Source: Dactylosporangium vinaceum (lineage in GTDB: Bacteria > Actinomycetota > Actinomycetes > Mycobacteriales > Micromonosporaceae). From it: DNA of 64,000 bases. Both the position numbers and the translations under genes were made by a program. The notes under the pieces were generated by a model. The model searched no databases. It had not been told where the DNA came from and was given only the letters and a program-made list of their open reading frames with translations. This document shows, in pieces, positions 35,977 through 44,691 of the stretch (position 1 is its first letter; every line of letters starts with the position of its first letter). Location: contig NZ_CP061913.1 in assembly GCF_019904175.1 (NCBI RefSeq), positions 1,426,001-1,490,000 of the forward strand, in the 5' to 3' direction.

Positions 35977-36389
35977 CGCCAGTCCGCGGCAACGCCCGGT
36001 CCGGGCTGGGTGGGTTCTGAGCCCTGGACGGCGCGCCAGAGCCAGGCGCCCGAGTTGCGGCGGCTCAGGAGGCCGGTGATGCGGTACGGGAACGGCTCGA
36101 CGGTGCCGTCCGCGGTGTGCTCGGCGCCGTCGGCCTCGGCGATGATGAAGGCGCCGCCCGGCAGGGTGTGGACGGTGGCGGAGGTGGCCTGCCAGGTGTA
36201 CGCCGCGGGCCGCGCGAACAGCTCCGCGAGGAGCTCCCGCACGGCCGCACGCCCGGTTGCGCTCTCGCCGGCCTCCGAGCCGACGTACGTGATGTCGTCC
36301 TCCGGCACGAAGCAGGCCATGACGCCCTCGAGGTCGCGGGCGAGAAACCCCTCCCCGAGCCGATCCACCATGGCGACAACATCGCTCAT
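35973..36389 (-). CDS. SnoaL/NTF2-like protein
   Basis: 138 aa. A cone-shaped NTF2 fold is suggested by the opening helix MVDRLGEGFLARDLEGVMACF, strands with YVGSEAGESATGRAAVRELL (both broken here for length) and the final strands RITGLLSRRNSGAWLWRAVQG. Related proteins are small-molecule isomerases or hydrolases, or structural. ATG 36389 sits in the second copy of a duplicated start region created by the REP-like element. Follows the MFS gene in the same operon. Confidence 0.7.
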   Translation of the reverse strand: MSDVVAMVDRLGEGFLARDLEGVMACFVPEDDITYVGSEAGESATGRAAVRELLAELFARPAAYTWQATSATVHTLPGGAFIIAEADGAEHTADGTVEPFPYRITGLLSRRNSGAWLWRAVQGSEPTQPGPGVAADWR

Positions 36390-36478
36390 GCCGGCACCTC
36401 CGCAGGCTCCGGCGCCGGCCTGAGCTCCGAGCTGTGCCTCTGATGAGCGGCCACTCCGCTGCGCTGCGTACCGCTCAT
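36390..36478 (-). repeat. 89-bp REP-like element duplicating a gene start
   Basis: Read on the minus strand the unit begins ATGAGCGGTACGCAGCGCAG, contains the palindrome ATGAGCGG...CCGCTCAT, and ends with GGAGGTGCCGGC before the next ATGAGCG. The flanks GGAGGTGCCGGCATGAGCG are a 19-bp direct repeat. Its first 54 bases align without gaps to the 84-bp unit at 20171 with about 45 identities and paired compensating changes in the stem. Confidence 0.75.
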
Positions 36479-37755
36479 GCCGGCACCTCCACCAGCTGTT
36501 TCGGGGAGCGCATGCCCGGCAGGTACAGGAACGCGAGGGTCACCACGGCCCCGAGCACGCCGGCGCCGATAAGCGTGTTCTGGATGCCGATGGCGTTCGC
36601 GACGGGCGCGGCCATGGCGTAGCTCAGCGGTACCAGCGAGATGGAGATGAACCAGTCGACCGATGAGACCCGACCCATGAGCTCCTCCGGCACGAGCCGC
36701 TGCTTCGCCGTCGCCCAGGCGATGGTGCCGGCCGCCTCCAGGCCGTTGACCAGGGCGCACGCGATGGCCAGCGTCCACGACGCCGTGGCCAGGCCGTAGC
36801 CCGCCACCGCCAGTGTGGCGAGCGTCCAGCTGCAGTAGATGAACTTCATGTACTCCTTGGGTACTCCGCGCTGGCCGACGATGAGCGCCGCCGCGATGGC
36901 GCCGACCCCGCCGCTGGCCAGGATGAGCCCGAGGTCACCCGCGGTGCCGTGCAGTTCGTGCTTGACCACCAGCGGCAGGAGCACCTCGGTGGGGCCGATG
37001 AACAGCAGATAGGTGAAGGTGGCGGCGACGAAGGTGCCCCAGAGCCACACGTTGCCCCGCACGTAGTCCATGCCCTCCTTGAGCTCGGTCCACACCGACC
37101 CGCCCACGGTTTCCTCCCTCGCCGTCTCCCGCGGGCGCATGAGGACGAGGCAGGCCGCCGAGACCGCGAACGTGGCCGCGTCCACGGCGAAGGCCAGCCC
37201 GCTGCCGCCGGCGGCGATGAGCACGCCGCCGAGCGACGGCCCGGCCATCTGCAGGGCGGCCGGCCGGACGAACTGGTCGATTGCGTTGGCCTGGACCAAC
37301 TCGTCCCCGTCGACGAGGGTGGGCACCAGACCGTCGAACGCCGGGCCGAAGAAGCCCGACGCCGCCCCGTACACCGCGACGAGCGCCACGATGTGCCACA
37401 CCTGGATCGCGCCGCTGAGGCTGAGCGCGGCGAGGACGGCCAGCACCGCCCCCCGCACCACGTCCATCGCCAGCATGATCTTGCGCCGGTCGAACCGGTC
37501 GCTGACCACACCGCCGAACAGCAGGGTGACGACCTGGGGCAGGGTCAGGGCGAACCCGACGACGGACATCGCCGCCGGCGCGTCGGAGAGCCCGTACACC
37601 TGCCAGGCCATGGCGACGAGGAGGATCCCGTCGCCGATGAGCGAGCCGCTCATCCCGGTCCAGAGCAGCCGGAAGTCCCGGTTGCGCAGGGGGATCAGCA
37701 GGCCCGGCGGTTGCCGCCGGGCCCGGTGCCGCGCCTGGAAGGCGTGCTCGCTCAA
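36475..37755 (-). CDS. MFS transporter (EntS-like exporter)
   Basis: 426 aa with about twelve hydrophobic segments. The loop motif DRFDRRKIMLAMD between helices 2 and 3 is the MFS signature. Overall order fits the EntS/MFS_3 group that exports siderophores or other small molecules. The TTG start at 37755 overlaps the stop of the oxoamine synthase gene (TTGA) and has GGGAGAG upstream, so the two are coupled. It probably exports the product of the neighbouring enzyme; this is inference. Confidence 0.82.
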   Translation of the reverse strand: MSEHAFQARHRARRQPPGLLIPLRNRDFRLLWTGMSGSLIGDGILLVAMAWQVYGLSDAPAAMSVVGFALTLPQVVTLLFGGVVSDRFDRRKIMLAMDVVRGAVLAVLAALSLSGAIQVWHIVALVAVYGAASGFFGPAFDGLVPTLVDGDELVQANAIDQFVRPAALQMAGPSLGGVLIAAGGSGLAFAVDAATFAVSAACLVLMRPRETAREETVGGSVWTELKEGMDYVRGNVWLWGTFVAATFTYLLFIGPTEVLLPLVVKHELHGTAGDLGLILASGGVGAIAAALIVGQRGVPKEYMKFIYCSWTLATLAVAGYGLATASWTLAIACALVNGLEAAGTIAWATAKQRLVPEELMGRVSSVDWFISISLVPLSYAMAAPVANAIGIQNTLIGAGVLGAVVTLAFLYLPGMRSPKQLVEVPA

Positions 37756-39044
37756 GCCGCTCTCCCGAGGGTGTTCACGTCCGTCCGCAGGAGTCGGCCG
37801 GCCCCGGCCAGCTGGGTCAGCACGCCGTTGAGCTGGTCGATCTCCGCGTCGGTGTTGGCCGCGGTGACCTGGACGCGGAACCCGACCTGGTCGCGCGGGA
37901 CCAGCGGGTAGGCGGCCAGGGTCACGTACGTCTCGTGGTCCCACAGGTACTGCCCGACCGCGGCGATGTCCTCACCCGGCGCGAGCGGCAGCTCGATGAT
38001 CGGGGTGGTGCCGGTGTTCGGGGTGTGGACGCCGAGGCTGCGGACGTGGTCGAGCACGCGCATCGTCTTGCGGTACAGCTCGGCCCGGATCTCGTCGCCG
38101 CGCTTCTCGTTGACGTCGAGGCCGGCCATGACCGTGGCCAGCGACGCCGTGGGGGAGGGGCCGGAGTAGAGGTACGGCGGGGCGGCGACCTTGAGGTGGT
38201 TCTTGAGCCACGTCGGCAGGGCCAGGAACGCCATCAGCGACGAGTACGACTTCGAGAAGCCGCCGACGAGCACGATGTTGTCGTAGGTCTCGCCCGCATA
38301 CTTCACGATCGCGTTGCCGCGCGAGCCGTAGGGCGAGGTCTCGTCCTCCCGGCGCTCACCGATGACGCCGAAGCCGTGGGCCTCATCGACGTACAGCAGC
38401 GCGTCGTACTGCCGCGCGACCTCGGCGAAGCGGGCCAGGTCGGGCGCGAGGCCGGTCATGCTGTTCACGCCGTCCATCGCGATGAGCTTGGCCTTGCCGG
38501 CCGGGGCCTCGGCGAGCAGCTCGGCCAGGTGCTCGGGGTCGTTGGCCCGGAAGCGCTTCACGGTGGCGCCGAGGCCCTTGGCGTACATGCAGCCGTCGTA
38601 GATGGTCTTGTGCGACTGCGCGTCCAGGAAGATCGTGCCGTCGCCGGCCAGGATCGGGATCACCGACATGTGGATGTGCGTGATCGTCGGCAGCAGCAGC
38701 GTGTCGGGGGCGCCGAGCAGCTCGGTGAGCCGCTCCTCGATGTCGATGTACGGCCGGGAGTTGCCCAGCAGCCGCGACCAGCTGGGGTGCGTGCCCCAGG
38801 TGCGGATGTACGGGTCGACGGCGTCCATGATCTCCGGCTCGAGGTCGAAGCCGAGGTAGTTGCACGAGGCCCAGTCGGTCAGCCAGTGACTGCCCACCCG
38901 GATCCGACGGCCGTCGATCTCCTCGACGACGGCGTCGTACATCGGGCTGGTCGTGCGCAGGCGCTCCAGGTCGTCCCAGCGCCCGTCCTTGCGGACGTAG
39001 GTGCCCTGGGTGCCCTGGTTGCTGTGCAGCGGGTGGACGGTCAT
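37752..39044 (-). CDS. Alpha-oxoamine synthase family PLP enzyme (AONS/KBL-like)
   Basis: 430 aa fold-type I PLP enzyme. Visible landmarks: CNYLGF near residue 62, SHKTIYDG, YVDEAHGFGVIG (Asp-x-x-His cofactor contact) and GGFSKSYSSLM, holding the Schiff-base Lys. The family condenses an amino acid with an acyl-CoA, as in biotin, haem and CqsA-type signal synthesis. No other biotin genes are nearby. The downstream coupled exporter suggests a secreted product. AAGGAAGG lies upstream of ATG 39044. Confidence 0.82.
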   Translation of the reverse strand: MTVHPLHSNQGTQGTYVRKDGRWDDLERLRTTSPMYDAVVEEIDGRRIRVGSHWLTDWASCNYLGFDLEPEIMDAVDPYIRTWGTHPSWSRLLGNSRPYIDIEERLTELLGAPDTLLLPTITHIHMSVIPILAGDGTIFLDAQSHKTIYDGCMYAKGLGATVKRFRANDPEHLAELLAEAPAGKAKLIAMDGVNSMTGLAPDLARFAEVARQYDALLYVDEAHGFGVIGERREDETSPYGSRGNAIVKYAGETYDNIVLVGGFSKSYSSLMAFLALPTWLKNHLKVAAPPYLYSGPSPTASLATVMAGLDVNEKRGDEIRAELYRKTMRVLDHVRSLGVHTPNTGTTPIIELPLAPGEDIAAVGQYLWDHETYVTLAAYPLVPRDQVGFRVQVTAANTDAEIDQLNGVLTQLAGAGRLLRTDVNTLGRAA

Positions 39045-39106
39045 GCGGGTCTACCTTCCTTGGTGGATGAAATCCTCGTTGCGGAGCCGGGATTGTCCGG
39101 ACGCGG

Positions 39107-42100
39107 TCACGCCATCGCGGCGAATGGCGCGGTCTTGGGGATGAGCGCGAACGCGTCGGGCTCACTCAGGGGTTTGGCGAACAGGTAGCCCTGGCCGTAC
39201 GGGCAGCCGATCTCGTGCAGCGCCTCGCGCTGGCCCGGCTGCTCGACGCCCTCGGCGACGACCGAGAGGTTGAACGTCTGCGCGAGCTGCACGATCGCGG
39301 TCACGACCGCCCGCTGCTGGGCCGAGGACAGCATGTCGTCGATGAACGACTTGTCGATCTTCAGCACGTCGATCGGCATATGCTGCAGGTACGACAGCGA
39401 CGAGTAGCCGGTGCCGAAGTCGTCGATGGCGAGCCGGATGCCCATCGCCCGCAGCGCGTCGAGGTCGGCCCGGACCGTGTCGTCGTTGCGCAGCAGCAGG
39501 CTCTCGGTGATCTCCAGCAGCAGCGTGCCGGGCTCCACGCCGGAGGCGCGCAGCATCTGGCGCACCTCTTCGACGAAGCCGGGTGTGCGGAACTGGCGGG
39601 CCGAGACGTTGACGCTGATGTAGCGCAGCGCGCCGGGCGCGGTCGAGCGCTGCCAGCGGCCGGCCGTGTTCAGGGCCTGCTGCAGGACCATCCGCCCCAT
39701 CGGCACGATGAGCCCGCTCTCCTCGGCCACCTCGATGAAGTGGCCCGGCGCGATCATGCCCCGGGTCGGGTGGTTCCAGCGCACGAGCGCCTCGAAGCCC
39801 AGCGGGACGCCTGTCTCAAGATCGACGATTGGCTGGTACTGCAGCACGAACTGACTTTCCTTGACCGCCTGGTCGAGCGCGGCGCGCAGCTCCAGGCGCT
39901 CCAGCACCGCCGTGTGCAGGTCCGACTGGTACCGCCGCCACTGCCCCTTGCCCGCGCCCTTCGCCACGTACAGCGCCAGGTCGGCCTGGCGCAGCAGCTC
40001 CTCGGCGGAGTTCGCGTCGATCGTGGTGGACAGCCCGATGCTGCTGATGCCGTTCACCGACTCGCCGGCCACGGCGAACGGCTCCGCGAGGGCGAGGTTG
40101 ATGCGCTCGGCGGCCAGCTCGAGGTCGGCGATGGAGTCGGCCTCGATGAGCGCGGCGAACTCGTCGCCGCCGAGGCGGGCCACGGTGTCGCTCGGGCGCA
40201 GCTCGCCGGTGATCCGCTTGCCGACGGCCTTGAGCAGCTCGTCGCCGATGCCGTGGCCGAGCGTGTCGTTGACGATCTTGAAGTCGTCGAGGTCGATGAA
40301 CAGGACGCCGACGAGCGAGCCGTCGCGCTGGCCGCGGAAGACGGCCTGCTCGACCCGGTCGCCGAAGAGGACCCGGTTGGCCAGCCCGGTGAGCGCGTCG
40401 TGGAACGCCTGGCGGATCAGCTGCTCCTCCATGCGCCGGCGCTCGGTCACGTCCCGCACGGTCAGCACCAGGCCGCCGACGGTGGTGTCGGCCCGCAGGT
40501 CGCGGCAGTCGATCTCGACGAGCAGCCCGGAGCCGTCGACCCGCTCGGCCCGCACGTCCATCACGTCGTGGGCGTGCAGGCCGGCCCGGACCTGGCCGAG
40601 CAGCTCGGCCAGGCGGGCGCGCTCGTCGCGGGCCAGGAACTCCCACAGCTCGTAGCCGGCGATGCGCTCGTCGCCGAAGACCGTGCCGGCCGCCGGGCTG
40701 GCGTACTGGATGACGTCGTTGTCGTCGATGATCAGGATGACGTCGGACGTGTTGTGGATCAGGGTGCGGAAGTACGCCTCGCTGCTGCGCCGGTTCACCT
40801 CGGCGGCCAGCGTGATGCGCTCCAGCGCCATGGCGGCCTGCCCGGCGAGCACGTCGAACGTCGGCTGCAGCAGCTGCAGGGTCTCCGTCGGGGCGGCCAG
40901 GTACAGGGTGTCGTCGGTGGCGGCCAGCGGGTGGCGCAGGGTCGAGCTGAACTCGCGCAGCCGGGCCCGCACGTCCGGGGCGAGCCCGGAGACGCGCACC
41001 AGGCCCGGCGCCGGCAGCTCCTCCTCGTCACCGACCCGCACGAGCGCGACGACGTGCGGGGTGTCGGCCGGAAGCAGGCGCTCCAGCGTGGTCTGCACGG
41101 CGGCCAGGGCCTCGCCGGTGTCGGCCGCGGCCACGAGCGTGGTGGTGACCTCGCGCAGTTCGCGCTCGCGGGCCAGGGACTGGCGGTGGTTGCCCATCAC
41201 GCCGGCCAGCCGGGTCAGCACGAGCGCGAACATGACGCCCGAGGCGGCGGCGATGACCGCCGCGTCGCGGACGGTCTCGAGGCTCGCCTCGATCAGCAGG
41301 ACGCCGGGCGCGATGAGCGAGGCGAGGCCGAGCAGGACGATACGGCGCCCGTCCAGGTCCGTGGCGGCCGAGCGGGTCGGCTCCGTCATCGCGACCATCG
41401 ACGGGTGCAGCGCGGCCGCGGCCCAGGCCGAGTAGCACAGCACCCAGCCGAGGTCGGTGGGGCCGCCGACGTGCCAGGAGCCGTTGAGCTGGATGAGGCC
41501 GTAGACGACGTCGGCGGCCAGCAGGCCGGCGGTGCCGAGACCGAGGAGGTTGATGGTGCCGTTGCGCCGCACGCCGCCGGTGAGCAGGCGGACGAAGACG
41601 GCAAGCGTCAGCACGTCGCCCAGCGGGTACGCGATCGAGACCAGCTTCTGCAGCAGCGTCAGCTCGGTGCTGCGCACATACGGGTCGATCAGGAAGATCC
41701 AGGACAGCAGGGCCAGCCCGATGGTGAAGGTGGCCGCGTCGATGAGGCTGTCGCGGTTGCTGCGCCCGGTGCGGGAGCGGATGAAGCCGAGCAGGCCCCC
41801 GGCGAGCAGGGGGTACATCGCCAGGTACAGCACGTCGCTTATCGACGGGAACGGGTTGTCGACCGCGAACACGTCGGTGAGCAGGTTGTACAGGAAGTCC
41901 CCGGCACCGAAGCAGGCCAGCGCGGCGGCCAGCAGCAGCCACGGCCAGCGCCGGCTCGGCCGGTGCACCAGGACACCCACGACGACCCCGGCCACGCTTG
42001 ACAGGCCGATCGCGCCCCACCAGAGCATGTGCTGATCGGGCCACAGGTAGAACGCGACGGTGAGCAGCCCCATCCAGACCGCGAACCAGGCGCTGAGCCT

Positions 42101-42112
42101 GTTCTTCAGCAC
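39107..42112 (-). CDS. Membrane PAS-GGDEF-EAL cyclic di-GMP protein
   Basis: About 1001 aa. Eight to ten N-terminal membrane helices (residues 8-300) are followed by a GAF-like region, a PAS domain (TLIHNTSDVILIIDDND), a GGDEF domain with intact RLGGDEF, and an EAL domain with GFEALVRW and DDFGTGYSSL, SVNVSARQ and a final VAEGVE. All catalytic motifs for diguanylate cyclase and phosphodiesterase are present, so it may both make and break c-di-GMP. GTG 42112 is preferred because GAGGAGG lies nine bases upstream; a GTG eight codons earlier is also possible. An inverted repeat just upstream could fold in the leader. Confidence 0.88.
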   Translation of the reverse strand: MLKNRLSAWFAVWMGLLTVAFYLWPDQHMLWWGAIGLSSVAGVVVGVLVHRPSRRWPWLLLAAALACFGAGDFLYNLLTDVFAVDNPFPSISDVLYLAMYPLLAGGLLGFIRSRTGRSNRDSLIDAATFTIGLALLSWIFLIDPYVRSTELTLLQKLVSIAYPLGDVLTLAVFVRLLTGGVRRNGTINLLGLGTAGLLAADVVYGLIQLNGSWHVGGPTDLGWVLCYSAWAAAALHPSMVAMTEPTRSAATDLDGRRIVLLGLASLIAPGVLLIEASLETVRDAAVIAAASGVMFALVLTRLAGVMGNHRQSLARERELREVTTTLVAAADTGEALAAVQTTLERLLPADTPHVVALVRVGDEEELPAPGLVRVSGLAPDVRARLREFSSTLRHPLAATDDTLYLAAPTETLQLLQPTFDVLAGQAAMALERITLAAEVNRRSSEAYFRTLIHNTSDVILIIDDNDVIQYASPAAGTVFGDERIAGYELWEFLARDERARLAELLGQVRAGLHAHDVMDVRAERVDGSGLLVEIDCRDLRADTTVGGLVLTVRDVTERRRMEEQLIRQAFHDALTGLANRVLFGDRVEQAVFRGQRDGSLVGVLFIDLDDFKIVNDTLGHGIGDELLKAVGKRITGELRPSDTVARLGGDEFAALIEADSIADLELAAERINLALAEPFAVAGESVNGISSIGLSTTIDANSAEELLRQADLALYVAKGAGKGQWRRYQSDLHTAVLERLELRAALDQAVKESQFVLQYQPIVDLETGVPLGFEALVRWNHPTRGMIAPGHFIEVAEESGLIVPMGRMVLQQALNTAGRWQRSTAPGALRYISVNVSARQFRTPGFVEEVRQMLRASGVEPGTLLLEITESLLLRNDDTVRADLDALRAMGIRLAIDDFGTGYSSLSYLQHMPIDVLKIDKSFIDDMLSSAQQRAVVTAIVQLAQTFNLSVVAEGVEQPGQREALHEIGCPYGQGYLFAKPLSEPDAFALIPKTAPFAAMA

Positions 42113-42137
42113 GTGTTCCGCCTCCTCGCCGCTCACC

Positions 42138-42160
42138 GGATTTCGACCTTTGCGAAATCC
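42138..42160 (-). promoter_or_regulatory. Inverted repeat in the leader of the GGDEF/EAL gene
   Basis: GGATTTCG (42138-42145) and CGAAATCC (42153-42160) pair perfectly across a seven-base loop, about 26 bases upstream of the preferred start codon. It may be an operator or an RNA hairpin. Confidence 0.35.
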
Positions 42161-42325
42161 CTGATCGGTCAGGCGGCGGGAGTCTGAAGTGGGAACCGGG
42201 TGCGTCTAGGGTCGGCCGAGTTGCCGAAGGGTTCCCCCAATCGGAGGACGTCCCGTATTCGCATCATCACAGCGCGTACTGTGGGGTGCGCAGCAGCCGA
42301 CATATCACGCAGACAGCCACAGTGT

Positions 42326-43234
42326 TCAGCGGCGAGCGGGCCGCCGGGCCGCGCTCAGCGTGAGGCCCGGCGCGGCGTGTTTCGGCTCGGGCCCGGTCTC
42401 GTGGTGGTGCTGCGGCTCGGCGTAGAGGCTCAGCCCGATCACGCCGGCCAGGGTCACGACGAAGCCGACGGCCACCAGCCACTCGCGGCCCGGCCACACG
42501 CCGTCGCCGAGGAACACCAGCCCCACCAGCGCTGCCGGCACCGCCCCGGCGGCGTCCATGGCGGCCACCGCGGCCGTCGTCGAGCCGCGCTGCATGGCCA
42601 GGCCGAGCAGCAGCTGGCCGACGAGCGAGTGGGCGATCAGCAGGTACGACAGCGGGTCGGTGGCGAACTGGCCGAACGAGTCGGCCGAGGCCAGCGGGCG
42701 GGAGGCGACGGCGGCGGCACCGAAGGCCACCCCGGACAGGGAGCCCAGCACGACCGAGCCGGGCGACCCGCGCAGCCGGCCCGCGAAGAAGCCCAGCACG
42801 GCCAGCGCGCCGAGGACCGCCACCAGGCCGATCACGCCGCCGGTGCCGAGCTGGCGCGACGGTGCCGGCTTGGCCGCCACGACCAGGGCGGCGATACCCA
42901 CGATCAGGGCCAGCAGCAGGGCGACCTCGGCCCGCGGCAGCTTCCACTTGAGGATGAGCACGCCCAGGATCGTCGTCACGCCCAAGCCGGCCGCCATCGC
43001 CGACTGGACGAGGAAGAGGGGCAGGTCGCGGCGGGCGAAGAAGGCGAGCGCGAACCCGGCGCACTGGCAGGCCACGCCGACCAGGTAGGACTTGTGCCGG
43101 CCCAGGCGCAGCAGCAGCATCGGCTGGAAGCCGTGGTGCAGGTCGGTGCGGGCGGCGGCTACGGACTGCAGCAGGTTGGCCACGCCATAGGCGGCGATCA
43201 TCGCCCCGAGGAAGAGCCAACTCCAAGATGCCAC
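42326..43234 (-). CDS. DMT-superfamily (EamA-like) membrane protein
   Basis: 302 aa with about nine or ten membrane helices and two related halves, as in drug/metabolite transporters. GTG 43234 begins ASWSWLFLGAMIAAYG; the ribosome binding site is weak. The C-terminal 30 residues are His- and Arg-rich and cytoplasmic. Substrate unknown. It lies alone between the GGDEF/EAL gene and the phosphatase gene. Confidence 0.75.
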   Translation of the reverse strand: MASWSWLFLGAMIAAYGVANLLQSVAAARTDLHHGFQPMLLLRLGRHKSYLVGVACQCAGFALAFFARRDLPLFLVQSAMAAGLGVTTILGVLILKWKLPRAEVALLLALIVGIAALVVAAKPAPSRQLGTGGVIGLVAVLGALAVLGFFAGRLRGSPGSVVLGSLSGVAFGAAAVASRPLASADSFGQFATDPLSYLLIAHSLVGQLLLGLAMQRGSTTAAVAAMDAAGAVPAALVGLVFLGDGVWPGREWLVAVGFVVTLAGVIGLSLYAEPQHHHETGPEPKHAAPGLTLSAARRPARR

Positions 43235-43283
43235 CCGGGCAGGATAGACCCCGCGCGGGTGCTGGGCATACGGACCTTTGGGT

Positions 43284-44102
43284 TCAGCCGGACAATCCGG
43301 ACAGTCGGGTACTGCCCAAACGGGTGAGCACGTCCTCGTGGAGCAGGCCGTTCGTGGCCACGGCGCTGCCGCCGCCCGGCCCCGGCGTGCCCTGCAGGTC
43401 GGTGAACGTGCCGCCGGCCTCGGTGACGATCGGCACCAGCGCGGCCAGGTCCCACAGCGACAGCTCCGGCTCCACCATGATGTCCACGGCGCCCTCGGCC
43501 AGCAGCATGTACCCGTAGAAGTCCCCGTACGCCCGCTGCCGCCACGTCCGTCGGCTGATGTCCAGGATCGCGCCCAGCCGCCCGGCCTCCTCCCAGCCGC
43601 CGAGCGAGGAGTAGCAGAACGACGCGTCGGCGAGCCGGTTCACGCTCGACACCCGGATCGGCGTCGCGGCGGCGGTGTGCCGCCCGGCGTACGCCCCGTG
43701 GCCGACCGCACCCCACCAGCGCCGCCCGAGGGCCGGCGCCGAGACCAGGCCGACGACCGGCTGGTCGCCCTCCATGAGCGCGATGAGGGTGGCCCAGATC
43801 GGCACCCCGCGCACGAAGTTCTTGGTGCCGTCGATCGGGTCGATGACCCACTGGCGGCTTCCGGGGCCCGCGGCGGCCTCGGTCGCGCCGTACTCCTCGC
43901 CGAGCACGCCGTCGCGCGGGCGGGCCCGGCCGAGGGTGGCCCGCAGCGCCTTTTCCACCGCGGTGTCCGCATCGGTCACCGGCGTGAGGTCGGGCTTCTC
44001 GGAGACGTGGAGATCCTGGGCACGGAAGCGCGGCACGGCGATCGCGTCCGCGGTGTCGGCGAGAAGATGAGCGAGGGCCAGATCGTCCGCGTAGCGAGCC
44101 AT
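43284..44102 (-). CDS. hisN: Histidinol-phosphatase / inositol monophosphatase family
   Basis: 272 aa, magnesium-dependent IMPase fold. Metal ligands are visible in VLGEEYG (Glu), WVIDPIDGTKNF (Asp-x-x-Asp-Gly-Thr) and a late LWDLAALVPIV. The segment FVRGVPIWATLIAL and the length fit the actinobacterial HisN group that dephosphorylates histidinol phosphate in histidine synthesis; inositol phosphatase cannot be excluded. Divergent from the DUF2087 gene. Confidence 0.82.
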   Translation of the reverse strand: MARYADDLALAHLLADTADAIAVPRFRAQDLHVSEKPDLTPVTDADTAVEKALRATLGRARPRDGVLGEEYGATEAAAGPGSRQWVIDPIDGTKNFVRGVPIWATLIALMEGDQPVVGLVSAPALGRRWWGAVGHGAYAGRHTAAATPIRVSSVNRLADASFCYSSLGGWEEAGRLGAILDISRRTWRQRAYGDFYGYMLLAEGAVDIMVEPELSLWDLAALVPIVTEAGGTFTDLQGTPGPGGGSAVATNGLLHEDVLTRLGSTRLSGLSG

Positions 44103-44154
44103 GCGCGGAAACTTAGCCGACGATCGCCACCTTCTGGCAGTACTGTCGCCGTTT

Positions 44155-44691
44155 GTGACGCCCACAGCCCTCTGCGGTCTGCTCGCCGAGTCCGACCGCC
44201 TTCAGGTGTTCGCGGCGGTTGTCCTGGGCGCGAGCACGCCCAGCGCCGTCGAGTCGGCCACCGGCCTGCCCGCCCGCGTCGTCGAGCCGGCGATCCGGCG
44301 GCTGCAGCAGGGCGGTCTGCTCACCGTCGCCGACGGCGCGCTCGCCGCATCGGCCGGCACCTTCAAGGAGGCGGTGCGCGCGTCCGCCACCCCGGCCGGG
44401 CCCCAGCCGCAGCTGGACCCGGACCGGCAGCGCGACCTCATCCTGCGCACGTTCATCACCGACGGCCGGCTGGCCCAGATCCCGGCCGCCCAGGCCAAGC
44501 GCCTGGTCGTGCTCGAGCACATCGTGTCGTCGTTCGAGCCCGGGGTCCGCTACCCCGAGCGCGAGATCGACGCGATCCTGCGGGCCTGGCACGACGACCA
44601 TGCGGCGCTGCGGCGCTACCTCGTGGACGCCGGCCTGCTCTCCCGGGACAGCAACGTGTACTGGCGCTCAGGCGGCCCCGTCGTCGTCTGA
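44155..44691 (+). CDS. DUF2087 protein with winged-helix-like N-terminus
   Basis: 178 aa from GTG 44155. Residues 1-75 look like a small winged helix (TPSAVESATGLPARVVEPAI). Residues 95-175 match DUF2087: FITDGRLAQIPAAQAKRLV, VRYPEREIDAIL and LRRYLVDAGLLSRD. Proteins of this type are thought to be regulators. An ATG 18 codons upstream is in frame but would overlap the divergent hisN start. The end overlaps rsgA by 24 bp in convergent orientation. Confidence 0.75.
   Translation: MTPTALCGLLAESDRLQVFAAVVLGASTPSAVESATGLPARVVEPAIRRLQQGGLLTVADGALAASAGTFKEAVRASATPAGPQPQLDPDRQRDLILRTFITDGRLAQIPAAQAKRLVVLEHIVSSFEPGVRYPEREIDAILRAWHDDHAALRRYLVDAGLLSRDSNVYWRSGGPVVV

Noticed and set aside
39215..42001. 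Open frame of 928 codons on the plus strand opposite the GGDEF/EAL gene
   Set aside because: The minus strand has intact GGDEF and EAL motifs; the opposite frame shows only low-complexity Gln/Arg/Gly/Val composition.
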